Assembly (NCBI GenBank): GCA_002352105.1
Contig: DEHV01000043.1
Location: 16,783-80,782 of the forward strand
Direction: 5' to 3'
DNA from: Chitinophagaceae bacterium UBA2791
GTDB lineage: Bacteria; Bacteroidota; Bacteroidia; Chitinophagales; Chitinophagaceae
Length of the DNA: 64,000 nucleotides
The notes beneath the pieces were generated by a model. That model did no database searches. It worked only from the letters and a program-made list of their open reading frames with translations, and had not been told where the DNA came from. Shown one piece after another: positions 1 through 9,097 of the stretch (position 1 is its first letter; each line of letters opens with the position of its first letter). The position numbers and the translations under genes were made by a program.

Positions 1-2
1 TT

Positions 3-2372
3 TCCTATACCTCCGCGGACGGTCGTTTTCATCCGGAAACCCTGGAGTTCCAGGTCACAGGCGGCGCCAGTCAATATGGTCTCAGCTTCGACCGCTACGG
101 CCGTCGTTTCGGCTGTTCCAATCGTCATCCTATCCAACAGATCGTTCTTGAGCCGCGGAGCCTGAGTCGTAACCCGCATCTTTTGTTTTCACAGACCATT
201 CAAAATGTTTCTGCTTCGGAAGCGGAAGCAAAGGTATTTCCCATCAGCGGCGCGATTACTTCTGCTGATTTTATTCCCAAATTGATTGGCCGTTCGCATA
301 CCGGGACCTTCACTTCAGCTTGCGGTCTGCTGGTGTTTAACGGGACCGCTCTCGCGCCTGAGCACCGGGGCAACGCCTTTATTTGCGAGCCCGCCCAGAA
401 TTTAATTCAACGCCAGATCATGCATCCGCAGGGCGTCAGTTTTTCTTCCTCCCTGCCTTACGAGGAACGCGAGTTTTTATCGTCCACCGATGAATGGTTT
501 CGTCCGGTATTTCTGCAGCATGGGCCCGAAGGCGCGCTCTATATCGCAGATATGTACCGGAAAGTGATCGATCATCCCTCTTATGTTCCGGAAGAAGCCC
601 GGGCCTTGCTGGATTTTGAAAGTGGGAAAACGGATGGAAGGATCTATCGCATCGTCAGGAAGGATTTTCGCAGTAGTAATTCAGCGCCGCCCTTGCTGAG
701 TTCGAAATCATCTCCGCAACAACTCCTTCAGGCGCTGGAGTCGCCGGAAGAATGGGAACGCGAAACCGCGTATCGGCTGCTGCTCGAGCACAAGGAAGCT
801 TCATTGGTCCCAGAATTAAAACGGATCGCTGCGCAAGCTGCCTTACCAGAAACCCGCGTCCGCGCCTTATGGGCGCTTCATGCGTATGGCGCGCTGGACG
901 ACAACGATATTATTCAGGCATTTGCAGATAAAGAGGGCGGCATGCGCGAGCAGGCGGCATCGCTGTCGGAGGAATTGATCAAACAATACCCCCGGTTAAT
1001 GGATGCTGTAATAGCCGCCGCTTCGGATACCGCTGCAAGGGTTCGCTTTAACGCTGTCCTTGCCCTGGGTTCCCTGGAAGGCCCTTCCGTTGTTGAGGCA
1101 ATGGCGAAGGTAGCGGCGCGCGACGGCGCCGATCGATGGGCAAGGGCGGCGGCGCTAAGCGGCATCGGATCGCGTCTGCCGGCATTCTTGCAGGCTTTCC
1201 AGACCCAAAAGACCCCTGATCCGCAGGCTTTTTCAGCAGTAATGCAGGACCTGGGTCGTTTATTCGGCAATGGCGCTTCATTGGCTGAATGCCGGCTCCT
1301 GTTAAAAAACACGATTTCGGATGATCATGCATTAACCGGCGATCAATCCTGGAAAATACATACTGTTCTCGGATTGGCGGAAGGCTTAAGCGGTCGCCCG
1401 GAAATGAAGGCTGTTCAGGGTAATCTGCTGCAGGGGTTATTGGGAAGAAATGCGGCTGCGGAAGAAAAAAGATCCCTGGATGCCTTTATCGCCGCCGCCG
1501 TTAAAATTGCGCAGGACGGGAAAAACGCCGCCGGGATGCGCATGGTCGCCGCCAATCTCCTTGGTTACAGCGATTTTGAAAAAACGGGCAGCGCATTGAA
1601 AAACCTGCTTGGCGCCCGCAATCCGCCTGAGGTACAGCTGGCGGCTGTTTCTTCGTTGGCGCGTATGGGCGATGCGCGGGGAGGGAAACTGCTGATGGAA
1701 AAAGAAGCCTGGTCTAATTATACGCCGAGCGTAAGGTCGGCGGTGATCGCGGCTATGGTTTCAAAGCCGGTATTTATTCATTTGCTTTTTTCGGCGATAG
1801 AAGAAGGGGTGGTTACGGCCCCGGAAATTTCGGCTATGGATAGAGAAAGGCTGATCAAAAACAAGAGCGTTGATATCAGCGATAAGGCAAAATCTCTGTT
1901 CAAAGAACTGGAGGGCGGCGGAAGAATGCAGGTATACGAGAGTTACCGCGATATCCAGGTCAAGCCTGATAATGCAGCGAAGGGCAAGGAAGTCTTTAAA
2001 AAAGCATGTTCCGTCTGCCATTCGCATGGCGGCGAGGGCGGAAAGGTAGGCCCCGATCTGACAGGCATCAGCAACCAACCGGTGGACGCGCTGCTGCTGC
2101 ATATTCTAGTCCCGAATTATGAAGTGTTGCCGGCCTACCAGGCGATCACCGTACAGACCAGCGACGGGCGTACGCTGACGGGCTGGCTGGTGGCGGAAAC
2201 AGAAAACAGCATGACCCTTCGCACTTCGTTTGGGTCGGATGAATCCATACTCAGAACGAATATTAGTTCGCTGACGAATTCGGGATTATCATTGATGCCC
2301 GACGGATTGGAAAAGACCATTACAAAGGAAGAACTGGCGGACCTGATCGCATTTTTAAAAGCCGGTCGCTGA
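3..2372 (+). CDS. PVC-type heme-binding dehydrogenase with HEAT repeats and C-terminal cytochrome c (5' partial)
   Basis: The reading frame is open from base 3, so the TTG at 183 is not the real start and the gene begins left of the window. The first part matches the end of the beta-propeller of the paralogue at 48129-50291 (shared STDEWFRP / STDTWFRP and the GRIYRIV exit). The middle is a helical HEAT-type repeat region. The C-terminus is a c-type cytochrome: CSVCH heme site at 2007-2021, then GPDLTGI, and SLMP as the likely distal Met ligand. In this family such proteins are periplasmic or membrane-associated sugar or alcohol dehydrogenases; the substrate is unknown. The DUF1080 gene follows 139 bases downstream, which fits exported oxidation of a sugar. 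Family assignment is firm; the reaction is inferred. Confidence 0.85.
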   Translation, partial: SYTSADGRFHPETLEFQVTGGASQYGLSFDRYGRRFGCSNRHPIQQIVLEPRSLSRNPHLLFSQTIQNVSASEAEAKVFPISGAITSADFIPKLIGRSHTGTFTSACGLLVFNGTALAPEHRGNAFICEPAQNLIQRQIMHPQGVSFSSSLPYEEREFLSSTDEWFRPVFLQHGPEGALYIADMYRKVIDHPSYVPEEARALLDFESGKTDGRIYRIVRKDFRSSNSAPPLLSSKSSPQQLLQALESPEEWERETAYRLLLEHKEASLVPELKRIAAQAALPETRVRALWALHAYGALDDNDIIQAFADKEGGMREQAASLSEELIKQYPRLMDAVIAAASDTAARVRFNAVLALGSLEGPSVVEAMAKVAARDGADRWARAAALSGIGSRLPAFLQAFQTQKTPDPQAFSAVMQDLGRLFGNGASLAECRLLLKNTISDDHALTGDQSWKIHTVLGLAEGLSGRPEMKAVQGNLLQGLLGRNAAAEEKRSLDAFIAAAVKIAQDGKNAAGMRMVAANLLGYSDFEKTGSALKNLLGARNPPEVQLAAVSSLARMGDARGGKLLMEKEAWSNYTPSVRSAVIAAMVSKPVFIHLLFSAIEEGVVTAPEISAMDRERLIKNKSVDISDKAKSLFKELEGGGRMQVYESYRDIQVKPDNAAKGKEVFKKACSVCHSHGGEGGKVGPDLTGISNQPVDALLLHILVPNYEVLPAYQAITVQTSDGRTLTGWLVAETENSMTLRTSFGSDESILRTNISSLTNSGLSLMPDGLEKTITKEELADLIAFLKAGR

Positions 2373-2511
2373 CGAATAGCTGGTTTAAATGATTCAGGGA
2401 TAAAGCCGGTTATCCGTTCTTATTCCGCCGTATAAGATTATTGAGCGCTTCAGGCATTGTCAGTATATTGCAGGAAGGCCCGAAATACAACTGAACTTAA
2501 AAGACAGCATA

Positions 2512-3342
2512 ATGCAAAAACTAAGAATGGCCTCGCTTGTATTGAGTTTGGCGCTGTTGTCAGGGGGAGCATGTCTTGCCCAGGCTCCTGCCGGCAAAAA
2601 CCCGGGAAAACCCGTTTCAAAAAACAAGCCGATCAAACTGTTTAATGGGCGCAATCTCGACGGATGGTATACCTTTTTACAACATCGCGGACGCGATACC
2701 GATCCTAAACAGGTATTCACGGTAAAAAATAAAATGATCCGAATATCGGGAGAGGAGTTCGGCTGTATCACCACGAATGAGGAATATGAAAATTACAAGC
2801 TCACGGCGGAATTCAAATGGGGACCGCAAACTTTTCCTCCCCGCGAGCATAAGGCGCGGGACAACGGGATCCTTGTGCATTCCCAGGGCGAGGACGGAGG
2901 CTATTCTGGTATCTGGATGCATTCCATCGAATGCCAGATCATCGAAGGCGGCACAGGGGATATCCTGGTCGTAGGAGATAAGACGGATAAGTTTTCGGCA
3001 ACCAGTCCAACGGCTCCGGAGAAACATAAGGGCGCTTATGTTTATCAACCCGGAGGCCAATTGGTCACTATTAACGGGGGGCGGATCAACTGGTGGGGCC
3101 GCGATCCGGAATGGCAGGATGTGCTGAACTTCAGGGGGAAACAGGATGTGGAGAGGCCGATAGGCCAGTGGAACAAACTTGAATGCATAGCCGAAGGAGA
3201 TTCCATCAGCATATTTCTGAATGGGGTCTTGGTCAATAAGGCCTTTAACGTAAGACCTTCCAGGGGCAGGATCCAGATACAGTCGGAGGGAGCCGAGATC
3301 TTTTTTAGGCGTATACTGCTTCAAAAAATTGAATCGCAATAA
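2512..3342 (+). CDS. DUF1080 family secreted protein (3-keto-disaccharide hydrolase-like)
   Basis: A 276-residue protein with a clear Sec signal peptide (residues about 1-24, ending before QAPAG) followed by the family hallmark LFNGRNLDGW. The rest is the concanavalin-like beta-sandwich typical of DUF1080, with a Trp/Gly-rich centre (GYSGIWMHSIECQI) and a C-terminal strand region (GRIQIQSEG). Members are known from 3-keto-glycoside processing, where they cleave sugars previously oxidised at C3. That role fits the neighbouring heme protein upstream and the Gfo/Idh/MocA oxidoreductases at 3409 and 9098. Length is normal for a single-domain member. Substrate is not readable from the sequence. 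Confidence 0.85.
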   Translation: MQKLRMASLVLSLALLSGGACLAQAPAGKNPGKPVSKNKPIKLFNGRNLDGWYTFLQHRGRDTDPKQVFTVKNKMIRISGEEFGCITTNEEYENYKLTAEFKWGPQTFPPREHKARDNGILVHSQGEDGGYSGIWMHSIECQIIEGGTGDILVVGDKTDKFSATSPTAPEKHKGAYVYQPGGQLVTINGGRINWWGRDPEWQDVLNFRGKQDVERPIGQWNKLECIAEGDSISIFLNGVLVNKAFNVRPSRGRIQIQSEGAEIFFRRILLQKIESQ

Positions 3343-3408
3343 ATATTTCAATAATATTTGTCAAAAACGCTCAGTTTATTCTTTTATTAATGCTTAAAAT
3401 TTTGTGTT

Positions 3409-4491
3409 ATGCCTGATCAGATTAAACCTTTACGGATATTGGTAGTAGGATGCGGAAATATGGGGTCCTCTCATGCTTTTGCCTATCAAACGGAAGATGG
3501 CTTTGAGATTTGCGGCCTGGTCTCCACCGGGAAAACCAAGGAGGCGTTAAATGAAAAACTGGGAGGGGGATATCCGCTGTTTGACGATTTTGAAAAAGCG
3601 CTTGCCGCAACGAATCCGGATGCTGTATGTATTTCCACCTATCCTGATACGCATGAAAGATACGCCATAGCCTGCCTGGAAAGAGGATGCCATGTATTTA
3701 TAGAAAAGCCGCTTGCGGATTCTGTTGAAGGCGCCGAGCGCGTAGCTGCGGCGGCCAAAAAATCCAATAAAAAACTGGTGGTTGGGTATATTTTACGTCA
3801 TCATCCTTCCTGGGAGCGTTTTGTGCAGCTTTCGCAGGAATTGGGAAAGCCATTGGTGATGCGAATGAATCTCAACCAGCAAAGCGATGGAAGCATGTGG
3901 ACTCTGCATCGGAATCTGATGAAGAGCCTGAGCCCCATAGTGGATTGCGGCGTGCATTATATTGACGTCATGTGCCAGATGGCGCGATCAAAACCTGTGC
4001 TGGTCAGCGCTATTGGCGCCAGGCTTACGGAAGAGATCCCCGCGGGGAATTACAATTATGGTCAGCTGCAGATCCGGTTTGAAGATGGTTCGGTGGGATG
4101 GTACGAAGCTGGCTGGGGCCCGATGATCAGTGAAACGGCATTTTTTGTGAAGGATGTCATAGGTCCCAAAGGTTCCGTGTCGATAGTGGCCAAAGGAGCC
4201 GGCGGCGAAGGGAAATCAAGTTCGATAGAAGCGCATACTAAAACAGAATCGCTTCGCGTGCATTACGCCGACCTGGATAAAAACGAAAGATTCCTTAAAG
4301 AAGATTCCTGGATAAATCTTGAAGACGAGCCCAATCACCAGGAATTGTGCAACCGGGAGCAGCGTTATTTTTTAAAAGCCATTCGCGAGAATATTGACCT
4401 TACGGATCATGTACAAGACGCGGTTAACAGTTTGCGGATCGCTTTTGCCTGCGATGAATCGGTCCGCACCGGACGGATGATTGCCTTATAG
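3409..4491 (+). CDS. Gfo/Idh/MocA family NAD(P)-dependent oxidoreductase, cytosolic
   Basis: 360 residues without a signal peptide. The N-terminal Rossmann fold shows ILVVGCGNMGSSH, followed by the family EKPLAD motif (the EKP Lys is a usual active-site residue) near residue 105. The C-terminal alpha/beta domain contains DCGVHYIDVMCQM, with the conserved His of the family. It is likely a sugar or inositol dehydrogenase acting in the cytoplasm, complementing the exported homologue at 9098-10468. It sits 66 bases after the DUF1080 gene on the same strand and is followed by a strong intrinsic terminator. Substrate unknown. Confidence 0.88.
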   Translation: MPDQIKPLRILVVGCGNMGSSHAFAYQTEDGFEICGLVSTGKTKEALNEKLGGGYPLFDDFEKALAATNPDAVCISTYPDTHERYAIACLERGCHVFIEKPLADSVEGAERVAAAAKKSNKKLVVGYILRHHPSWERFVQLSQELGKPLVMRMNLNQQSDGSMWTLHRNLMKSLSPIVDCGVHYIDVMCQMARSKPVLVSAIGARLTEEIPAGNYNYGQLQIRFEDGSVGWYEAGWGPMISETAFFVKDVIGPKGSVSIVAKGAGGEGKSSSIEAHTKTESLRVHYADLDKNERFLKEDSWINLEDEPNHQELCNREQRYFLKAIRENIDLTDHVQDAVNSLRIAFACDESVRTGRMIAL

Positions 4492-4514
4492 TTGCCGGAT
4501 CTGGCGAATGTTTT

Positions 4515-4557
4515 AAAACCCCTGGGGTGATCGGTTGACGTTTTACCAGGGGTTTTT
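4515..4557 (+). terminator. Intrinsic terminator after the Gfo/Idh/MocA gene
   Basis: Arms AAAACCCCTGG (4515-4525) and CCAGGGGTTTTT (4546-4557) pair fully around a 20-base loop, giving a GC-rich stem ending in a T-tract. It lies 24 bases after the stop codon of the upstream plus-strand gene. The A-tract on the left arm means it could also serve the convergent minus-strand gene ending at 4626. Confidence 0.85.
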
Positions 4558-4625
4558 AGTAGTTGTTTGTGAACGGCGCCCCGGAAACCAAGCGAATCGG
4601 CGCGATCGGGGAATAGCGTTTATAG

Positions 4626-5750
4626 TTATATCTTGATAAATATCTTTTTCCGGTACAGGAAATACATGACCAGCCAGACCAGGATCAGCCCCCCAAACGC
4701 ATCCAATGCCGGCTGGAAATCTTCGGGAAGCGGCGCGTACAGGCCAGAGAAGATCCGTTTTGAGATCTGCGCAAAGGGAACGAAACGATAAACCAGGTAA
4801 ATGGTCAGCGAATTCATGCCGATAACATGAAAAAAGAAAGCCCATTTCCTGATCTTCCATACGTCGATCACCTGGTAAAACAGGGCCAGGGAAAGAAAAG
4901 CCATTCCTGCAGTCAGTAAGATAAATGAACTTGACCAGAGATGTTTGTTGATGGGGAAATGCAATCCCCATACAAGTCCCAGGGCAATCCCCGCCACGCC
5001 GGCGAGGATCAGCAATTGGATCTTCTTCCGTTCCTTTTTATCAGATTGCAGGATATCGCCGGCTATTGATCCCAACACAGTGAGGCAAAGCGCTGGTAAT
5101 TGGGTAAGCAGGCCGTTTTCATCGTAAGTTTTCTGCACCAGCCGGCCCGGTAGAAAATGGCGGTCTATCCATCCTACCAGGTTCCCCTCGAAAGAAAGAT
5201 CGCCGGCGCCATATCCTGGCACGGGGATAAGAAATAATGCTGCGTAATAGAATATCAGGATACCGGCTACCCACCACAGGCGTTTCACCAACGAGAAGTT
5301 CAGGTACAGCAGGGCGGCGGCGAATCCTGCTACGCCAATTCTGCCGAGTACGGTGCCCAGGCGTATGTTGGAGGGTTCGAAGAAAGTAATCGGCGTATTT
5401 TTATCTATGATGCCGAGTATGATCAGGACGATCATCCTGCGGAAGGCCTTTCGGTACAGGTACTGTTTACTCAGGCCCGTGGCCAGTCCCTTATTCAGGG
5501 AAAAAGGAATGGAAACGCCGGCAATGAAAAGGAATAGGGGGAAGATAAAATCATAAAAAGTAAAACCATTCCAGGCCGGATGTTTTAACTGCTGCGCCAG
5601 CACATCTACCCAATGCCAGCTGGTTTTGCCGTTCAGAAGTACGATAAAAGCGCCGCCTCCGGAAATCAGTAGCATGTCAAATCCTCTGAGGGCGTCTATG
5701 GAGAACAGGCGGTTCGATTTTTTCGCGATAGGTTGTGCTGATGTGTTCAT
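4626..5750 (-). CDS. Multi-pass membrane acyltransferase-like protein (DUF5009 / heparan-alpha-glucosaminide N-acetyltransferase-like)
   Basis: 374 residues with about ten hydrophobic segments. The N-terminal signature RLFSIDALRGFDMLLI and the following FYDFIFPLFLFIAGVSIPFSL are characteristic of the DUF5009/DUF1624 family, related to human HGSNAT and bacterial NagX, which move acetyl groups onto amino sugars across the membrane. The C-terminal part has further membrane helices (NSLTIYLVYRFVPF). It is transcribed alone, convergent with the Gfo/Idh/MocA gene. An amino-sugar role would fit the GH20 enzyme elsewhere in the window, but nothing links them directly. Confidence 0.8.
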   Translation of the reverse strand: MNTSAQPIAKKSNRLFSIDALRGFDMLLISGGGAFIVLLNGKTSWHWVDVLAQQLKHPAWNGFTFYDFIFPLFLFIAGVSIPFSLNKGLATGLSKQYLYRKAFRRMIVLIILGIIDKNTPITFFEPSNIRLGTVLGRIGVAGFAAALLYLNFSLVKRLWWVAGILIFYYAALFLIPVPGYGAGDLSFEGNLVGWIDRHFLPGRLVQKTYDENGLLTQLPALCLTVLGSIAGDILQSDKKERKKIQLLILAGVAGIALGLVWGLHFPINKHLWSSSFILLTAGMAFLSLALFYQVIDVWKIRKWAFFFHVIGMNSLTIYLVYRFVPFAQISKRIFSGLYAPLPEDFQPALDAFGGLILVWLVMYFLYRKKIFIKI

Positions 5751-5966
5751 GAGTTGGGGCTTCTGCGACGGTTTATATTTAGGAATATAAAATACCTGCT
5801 ATGTTCTTTAAGGAGTCCTGCTTCTCTCTATACCAAACTATTAAAATAAGATAAAATAACGAGACTACCCGCGATATTTTATCAGCCAATGAGATAGGGC
5901 CGGTAATAAGAGCTGGCTAACGATCAATCTTATTAAAGACGAATTCCGATAGACGTATAACTATTC

Positions 5967-6977
5967 CTAATCGCCTTTAATTCTTCTTATAAAATAAGAG
6001 AGTTCGCTTCTGTTCCACCCCGCGAAACGACCGCGTTGTACCACCAGTTCATTGCCATCAGGACGATCCAGGAAATAATGAAATACAAATTTTTCCCGGG
6101 GATATTTCCAGCCCAGCACCTGCCCGAACCGTAGATCGTTGAACACCAGCGTGTCGCCCCATTTTTCCACGGTATAGAACTGCTGGGAAAAACGCATCAG
6201 GTAGTGCAGGTCGGGGTGGCCTTTCACGGGATCCAATAAGGAGTCGTTCCGGGGAAAATATTTGAAATCGATCTTTTTTCGACTATCCAATAGCGATCGA
6301 AAGCCGACATGATAGCCTTCGTCATTTCCTGCCACTACATACCATAAAAGATTATTCATAGGAGTAGGAGTGGTAAAGTACCGGCTATAAGGAATAGCCT
6401 GTTCGCGTAAAATACCGGTCACTTCTCTGTCGATCCTTGTTTTGTTAAAGATGCAGATGCCGAGATAAAAGAAAGGAATGAATAAACCGAATCTCCACCA
6501 AAACCGCCTGCGACGATTAAAGCTGTTTATAAGGAACAGCATGACGACGGCTATTCCCGGCCAGATGGAAAAAAGAGGGTCTGCAACATATATGGCGTTA
6601 AAGGAAACCCGGAGATGGCTGAAGGGTTCGAACCATCCCACGCCATAGTTGTTAAAGCCATCCAGCAATAAATGGAGGAATACCTCGGTCGCGAAAAAGA
6701 TCAGCCATTTGCTAAAGCGAATATTACGCGGGCGATGGATCCGCTCTGCAGCCATCGCGAGTACCGGCGAGATCAGCGCTGCAAATAGAAGGGAATGCGT
6801 GAACCCCCTGTGCGCCAGCAGGTTTTCCGGAATACTCATCCAGAATCCGGCGACAAAGTCGATGTCCGGCGCGCTCTGCGCGAGGGCGCCCCAAAGCATA
6901 GCTTTTTTTCCAAAGCCCTTTCCAAAAAAAGCCTCGCCGACGCAGGCGCCCAGCGCTATATGGGTAAGAGAATCCAT
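5967..6977 (-). CDS. Membrane-bound metal-dependent hydrolase (YdjM/DUF457 family)
   Basis: 336 residues. It opens with MDSLTHIALGACVGEAF, then PDIDF and the diagnostic HRGFTHS motif at about residues 56-62, the presumed metal-binding site of this family. Four or five hydrophobic helices occupy the first half; the C-terminal 130 residues are soluble and lack recognisable motifs. Members are annotated as inner-membrane metal-dependent hydrolases, and the physiological substrate is generally unknown. A Bacteroidota-type promoter box lies 56 bases upstream. The neighbours do not suggest a specific role. Confidence 0.82.
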   Translation of the reverse strand: MDSLTHIALGACVGEAFFGKGFGKKAMLWGALAQSAPDIDFVAGFWMSIPENLLAHRGFTHSLLFAALISPVLAMAAERIHRPRNIRFSKWLIFFATEVFLHLLLDGFNNYGVGWFEPFSHLRVSFNAIYVADPLFSIWPGIAVVMLFLINSFNRRRRFWWRFGLFIPFFYLGICIFNKTRIDREVTGILREQAIPYSRYFTTPTPMNNLLWYVVAGNDEGYHVGFRSLLDSRKKIDFKYFPRNDSLLDPVKGHPDLHYLMRFSQQFYTVEKWGDTLVFNDLRFGQVLGWKYPREKFVFHYFLDRPDGNELVVQRGRFAGWNRSELSYFIRRIKGD

Positions 6978-7032
6978 TTCAGGAATAAAGCCGACCTAAA
7001 AGATTAACCGTTAACAGGATAGAATGACCCTG

Positions 7033-7040
7033 CAAATGTA
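7033..7040 (-). promoter_or_regulatory. Candidate -7 promoter box (TACATTTG) for the YdjM-like gene
   Basis: Read on the minus strand this is TACATTTG, an exact match to the TAnnTTTG box of Bacteroidota housekeeping promoters, 56 bases before the start codon at 6977. No clear TTTG -33 element is visible about 19 bases further upstream, so the call rests on the -7 box alone. Confidence 0.35.
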
Positions 7041-7155
7041 TCATTTCCGGACTGTTTTCGATTGTTATTTCCATGGTCTTCATGAAGAAGGCTTTTTAAA
7101 TAACGGCATAACAGCAAAAGCGGGATCGCTCGGACGGTATTCGAAGAAATATATT

Positions 7156-8061
7156 TTAAATAACAGGATGAGCGGGCGGAAGCGTTTCTGCTAAATTTAA
7201 AAGATGGCTTTTACGGTACTCCAGCGGAGTCATCCCAATCTTTTTTTTAAAGAAGAGATTAAAATGAGATTGATTGCGAAAGCCGCATTCATAAAGAATA
7301 TGCATAACGGGGTCGTCGCTTTCGACCAGCATCTTGCAGGCATTGCTTATGCGGATCTCTACAATAAAATTGGTAAAGGATTTCCCGGTATGGCGTTTAA
7401 AGTAACGGGAGAAAGAAGAGGTATTCATAAACACAATGGATGCCGCTTTTTCCAAGGCTATATCTTCCCTGAAATTTTTAAAGATATAATCGCAAATGGC
7501 GTTTATCCGCCGCGCATCCTCCATACGGGTGGGGGTCATAAAACCTTCTCCGCTCAATAGCGTATATTGATTACAGCGGGAAAGAATATCGAGTATGGTC
7601 AGTAGAATGAGGTAACGCTGCATCCCGGTTTCCTGCAAGAGATCGCTCATATGCCGGGCAATGATCTTTCTTACCGGCCCCTGAAAGCTCATACCGCGTT
7701 TGGCAATATGGATCAGCTTTAATATCTCGGCGGTCTCGGGTATGTCTTTCCTGTCCAGTCCTATATTATCGGGAGAGAAACGGATCACCATCGTGTCGAC
7801 CAGCTTTTTGGACCCGGGCTGGTAGTAGTCTGCGTCGCTTTTCCAGAGATGGGGCAGCCCTGCGCCTACCAGCGTCAGTTCCCCGGGCGCAAATCGCTTT
7901 ATGTTGTTGCCCACAAACCTGGTTCCTGTACTTTGGACAATATAATTTAATTCAAGCTCGGGATGAAAATGCCAGGGAACAAAAAAATGAGCGCCTGTGA
8001 ATCGGGCGGCGTGAAAGGATGCGTCGGGATTATTTACGACTTTTACGAATTTGGGTCGCAT
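7156..8061 (-). CDS. AraC-family transcriptional regulator
   Basis: 301 residues. The N-terminal half looks like a cupin ligand-binding domain (FFVPWHFHPELELNYIV, then APGELTLVGAGLPHLW). The C-terminal half has the two helix-turn-helix motifs of AraC/XylS proteins, the second ending in HILYECGFRNQSHFNLFFKKKIGMTP with the conserved family pattern. It is divergent from the dioxygenase gene starting at 8212, with a shared 150-base intergenic region, so it most likely controls that gene and the exported oxidoreductase behind it. The ligand is probably a sugar-like small molecule; this is inference. Confidence 0.92.
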   Translation of the reverse strand: MRPKFVKVVNNPDASFHAARFTGAHFFVPWHFHPELELNYIVQSTGTRFVGNNIKRFAPGELTLVGAGLPHLWKSDADYYQPGSKKLVDTMVIRFSPDNIGLDRKDIPETAEILKLIHIAKRGMSFQGPVRKIIARHMSDLLQETGMQRYLILLTILDILSRCNQYTLLSGEGFMTPTRMEDARRINAICDYIFKNFREDIALEKAASIVFMNTSSFSRYFKRHTGKSFTNFIVEIRISNACKMLVESDDPVMHILYECGFRNQSHFNLFFKKKIGMTPLEYRKSHLLNLAETLPPAHPVI

Positions 8062-8211
8062 GTCAGTATTAATTGCATGTCAATATTAAAAATACGGATA
8101 TTTTGGCCAGGCTGCCCTTGTTCGTGCAAAAAAAACATTGGAAAATGCTTTTATATTAATTGATTGTTCGGATCATGAATGGTAGTTTTATTTATATTAA
8201 AACCAATCAAG

Positions 8212-9039
8212 ATGGGAAAGTTTAAAAAATTATCAATGGCGGATAAAGCCGCGTTTGACGCCGATGGATATGTTGTTGTAAAGTCTTTTTATTCAAAAGA
8301 AGAAATTGATCTTTTAATGCAGGCGGCGGAAAATGATAATGTGATCAGGCGCAATACCTATGGAAGGCAGGATAAAGAGGGCAATACGACCAAACTGGCG
8401 CTATGGTATGATTTAAGCGATAATATATACAGCAGGTTTGCCCGTTCCGAAAGGATGTACAAGGGAGTTGAATTGTTGCTGAACGATCAGCCGGCTCATT
8501 TTCATACCAAGCTCATGCAGAAGGAACCCTTTGTAGGGGGCGCTTGGGAGTGGCACCAGGATTATGGTTATTGGTACAACGACGGCTTTTTATTTCCCGA
8601 CATGATGAGCGTGATGGTGGCCTTATCGGAAGCCAACAGGGAAAACGGATGTTTGCAGGTGATCAGGGGATCTCATTTGATGAGTAGGGTAGAGCATGGT
8701 ATGGCTGGCGGGCAGAAAGGCGCCGATATGGAAAAAGTAAATGTAGCCCTCGAACGCATGGAACTGGTATATGTGGAATTAGAACCCGGCGATACCTTGT
8801 TTTTTCACAGCAATCTCCTGCATCGTTCCGATAAAAATACCAGCGCCGCGCCAAGATGGTCGTTGATCTCTACTTTCAACCTGGTAAAAAATAAGCCGTA
8901 TAAAGAACAACATCCTTCCTGTTATACGCCCATTGAACCCATTCCCGACGAAATGATCATGAAAGGCGATCATCTCCTACATACGGTAGACGCAGGTTTT
9001 CGCCGTCCGCATGATCAGCCGGGAGCCATTAAAAAATAA
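8212..9039 (+). CDS. Phytanoyl-CoA dioxygenase (PhyH) family non-heme iron oxygenase
   Basis: 275 residues from the ATG at 8212. An earlier ATG at 8179 would add 11 hydrophobic residues that do not look like a signal peptide, and the A-rich stretch precedes 8212. Iron ligands are visible: His115 and Asp117 in WHQDYGYW and His204 in LLHRSDKN; the Arg in PRWSLISTFN can bind 2-oxoglutarate. PhyH-type enzymes in such clusters hydroxylate or dealkylate small metabolites in the cytoplasm. It lies 58 bases upstream of an exported Gfo/Idh/MocA protein and is divergent from an AraC regulator. Substrate unknown. Confidence 0.88.
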   Translation: MGKFKKLSMADKAAFDADGYVVVKSFYSKEEIDLLMQAAENDNVIRRNTYGRQDKEGNTTKLALWYDLSDNIYSRFARSERMYKGVELLLNDQPAHFHTKLMQKEPFVGGAWEWHQDYGYWYNDGFLFPDMMSVMVALSEANRENGCLQVIRGSHLMSRVEHGMAGGQKGADMEKVNVALERMELVYVELEPGDTLFFHSNLLHRSDKNTSAAPRWSLISTFNLVKNKPYKEQHPSCYTPIEPIPDEMIMKGDHLLHTVDAGFRRPHDQPGAIKK

Positions 9040-9097
9040 GGCCCGTCGGCAGAAGCAGAACCTGCCTGTTAACATTATTAATTTTTAATTTTAATAG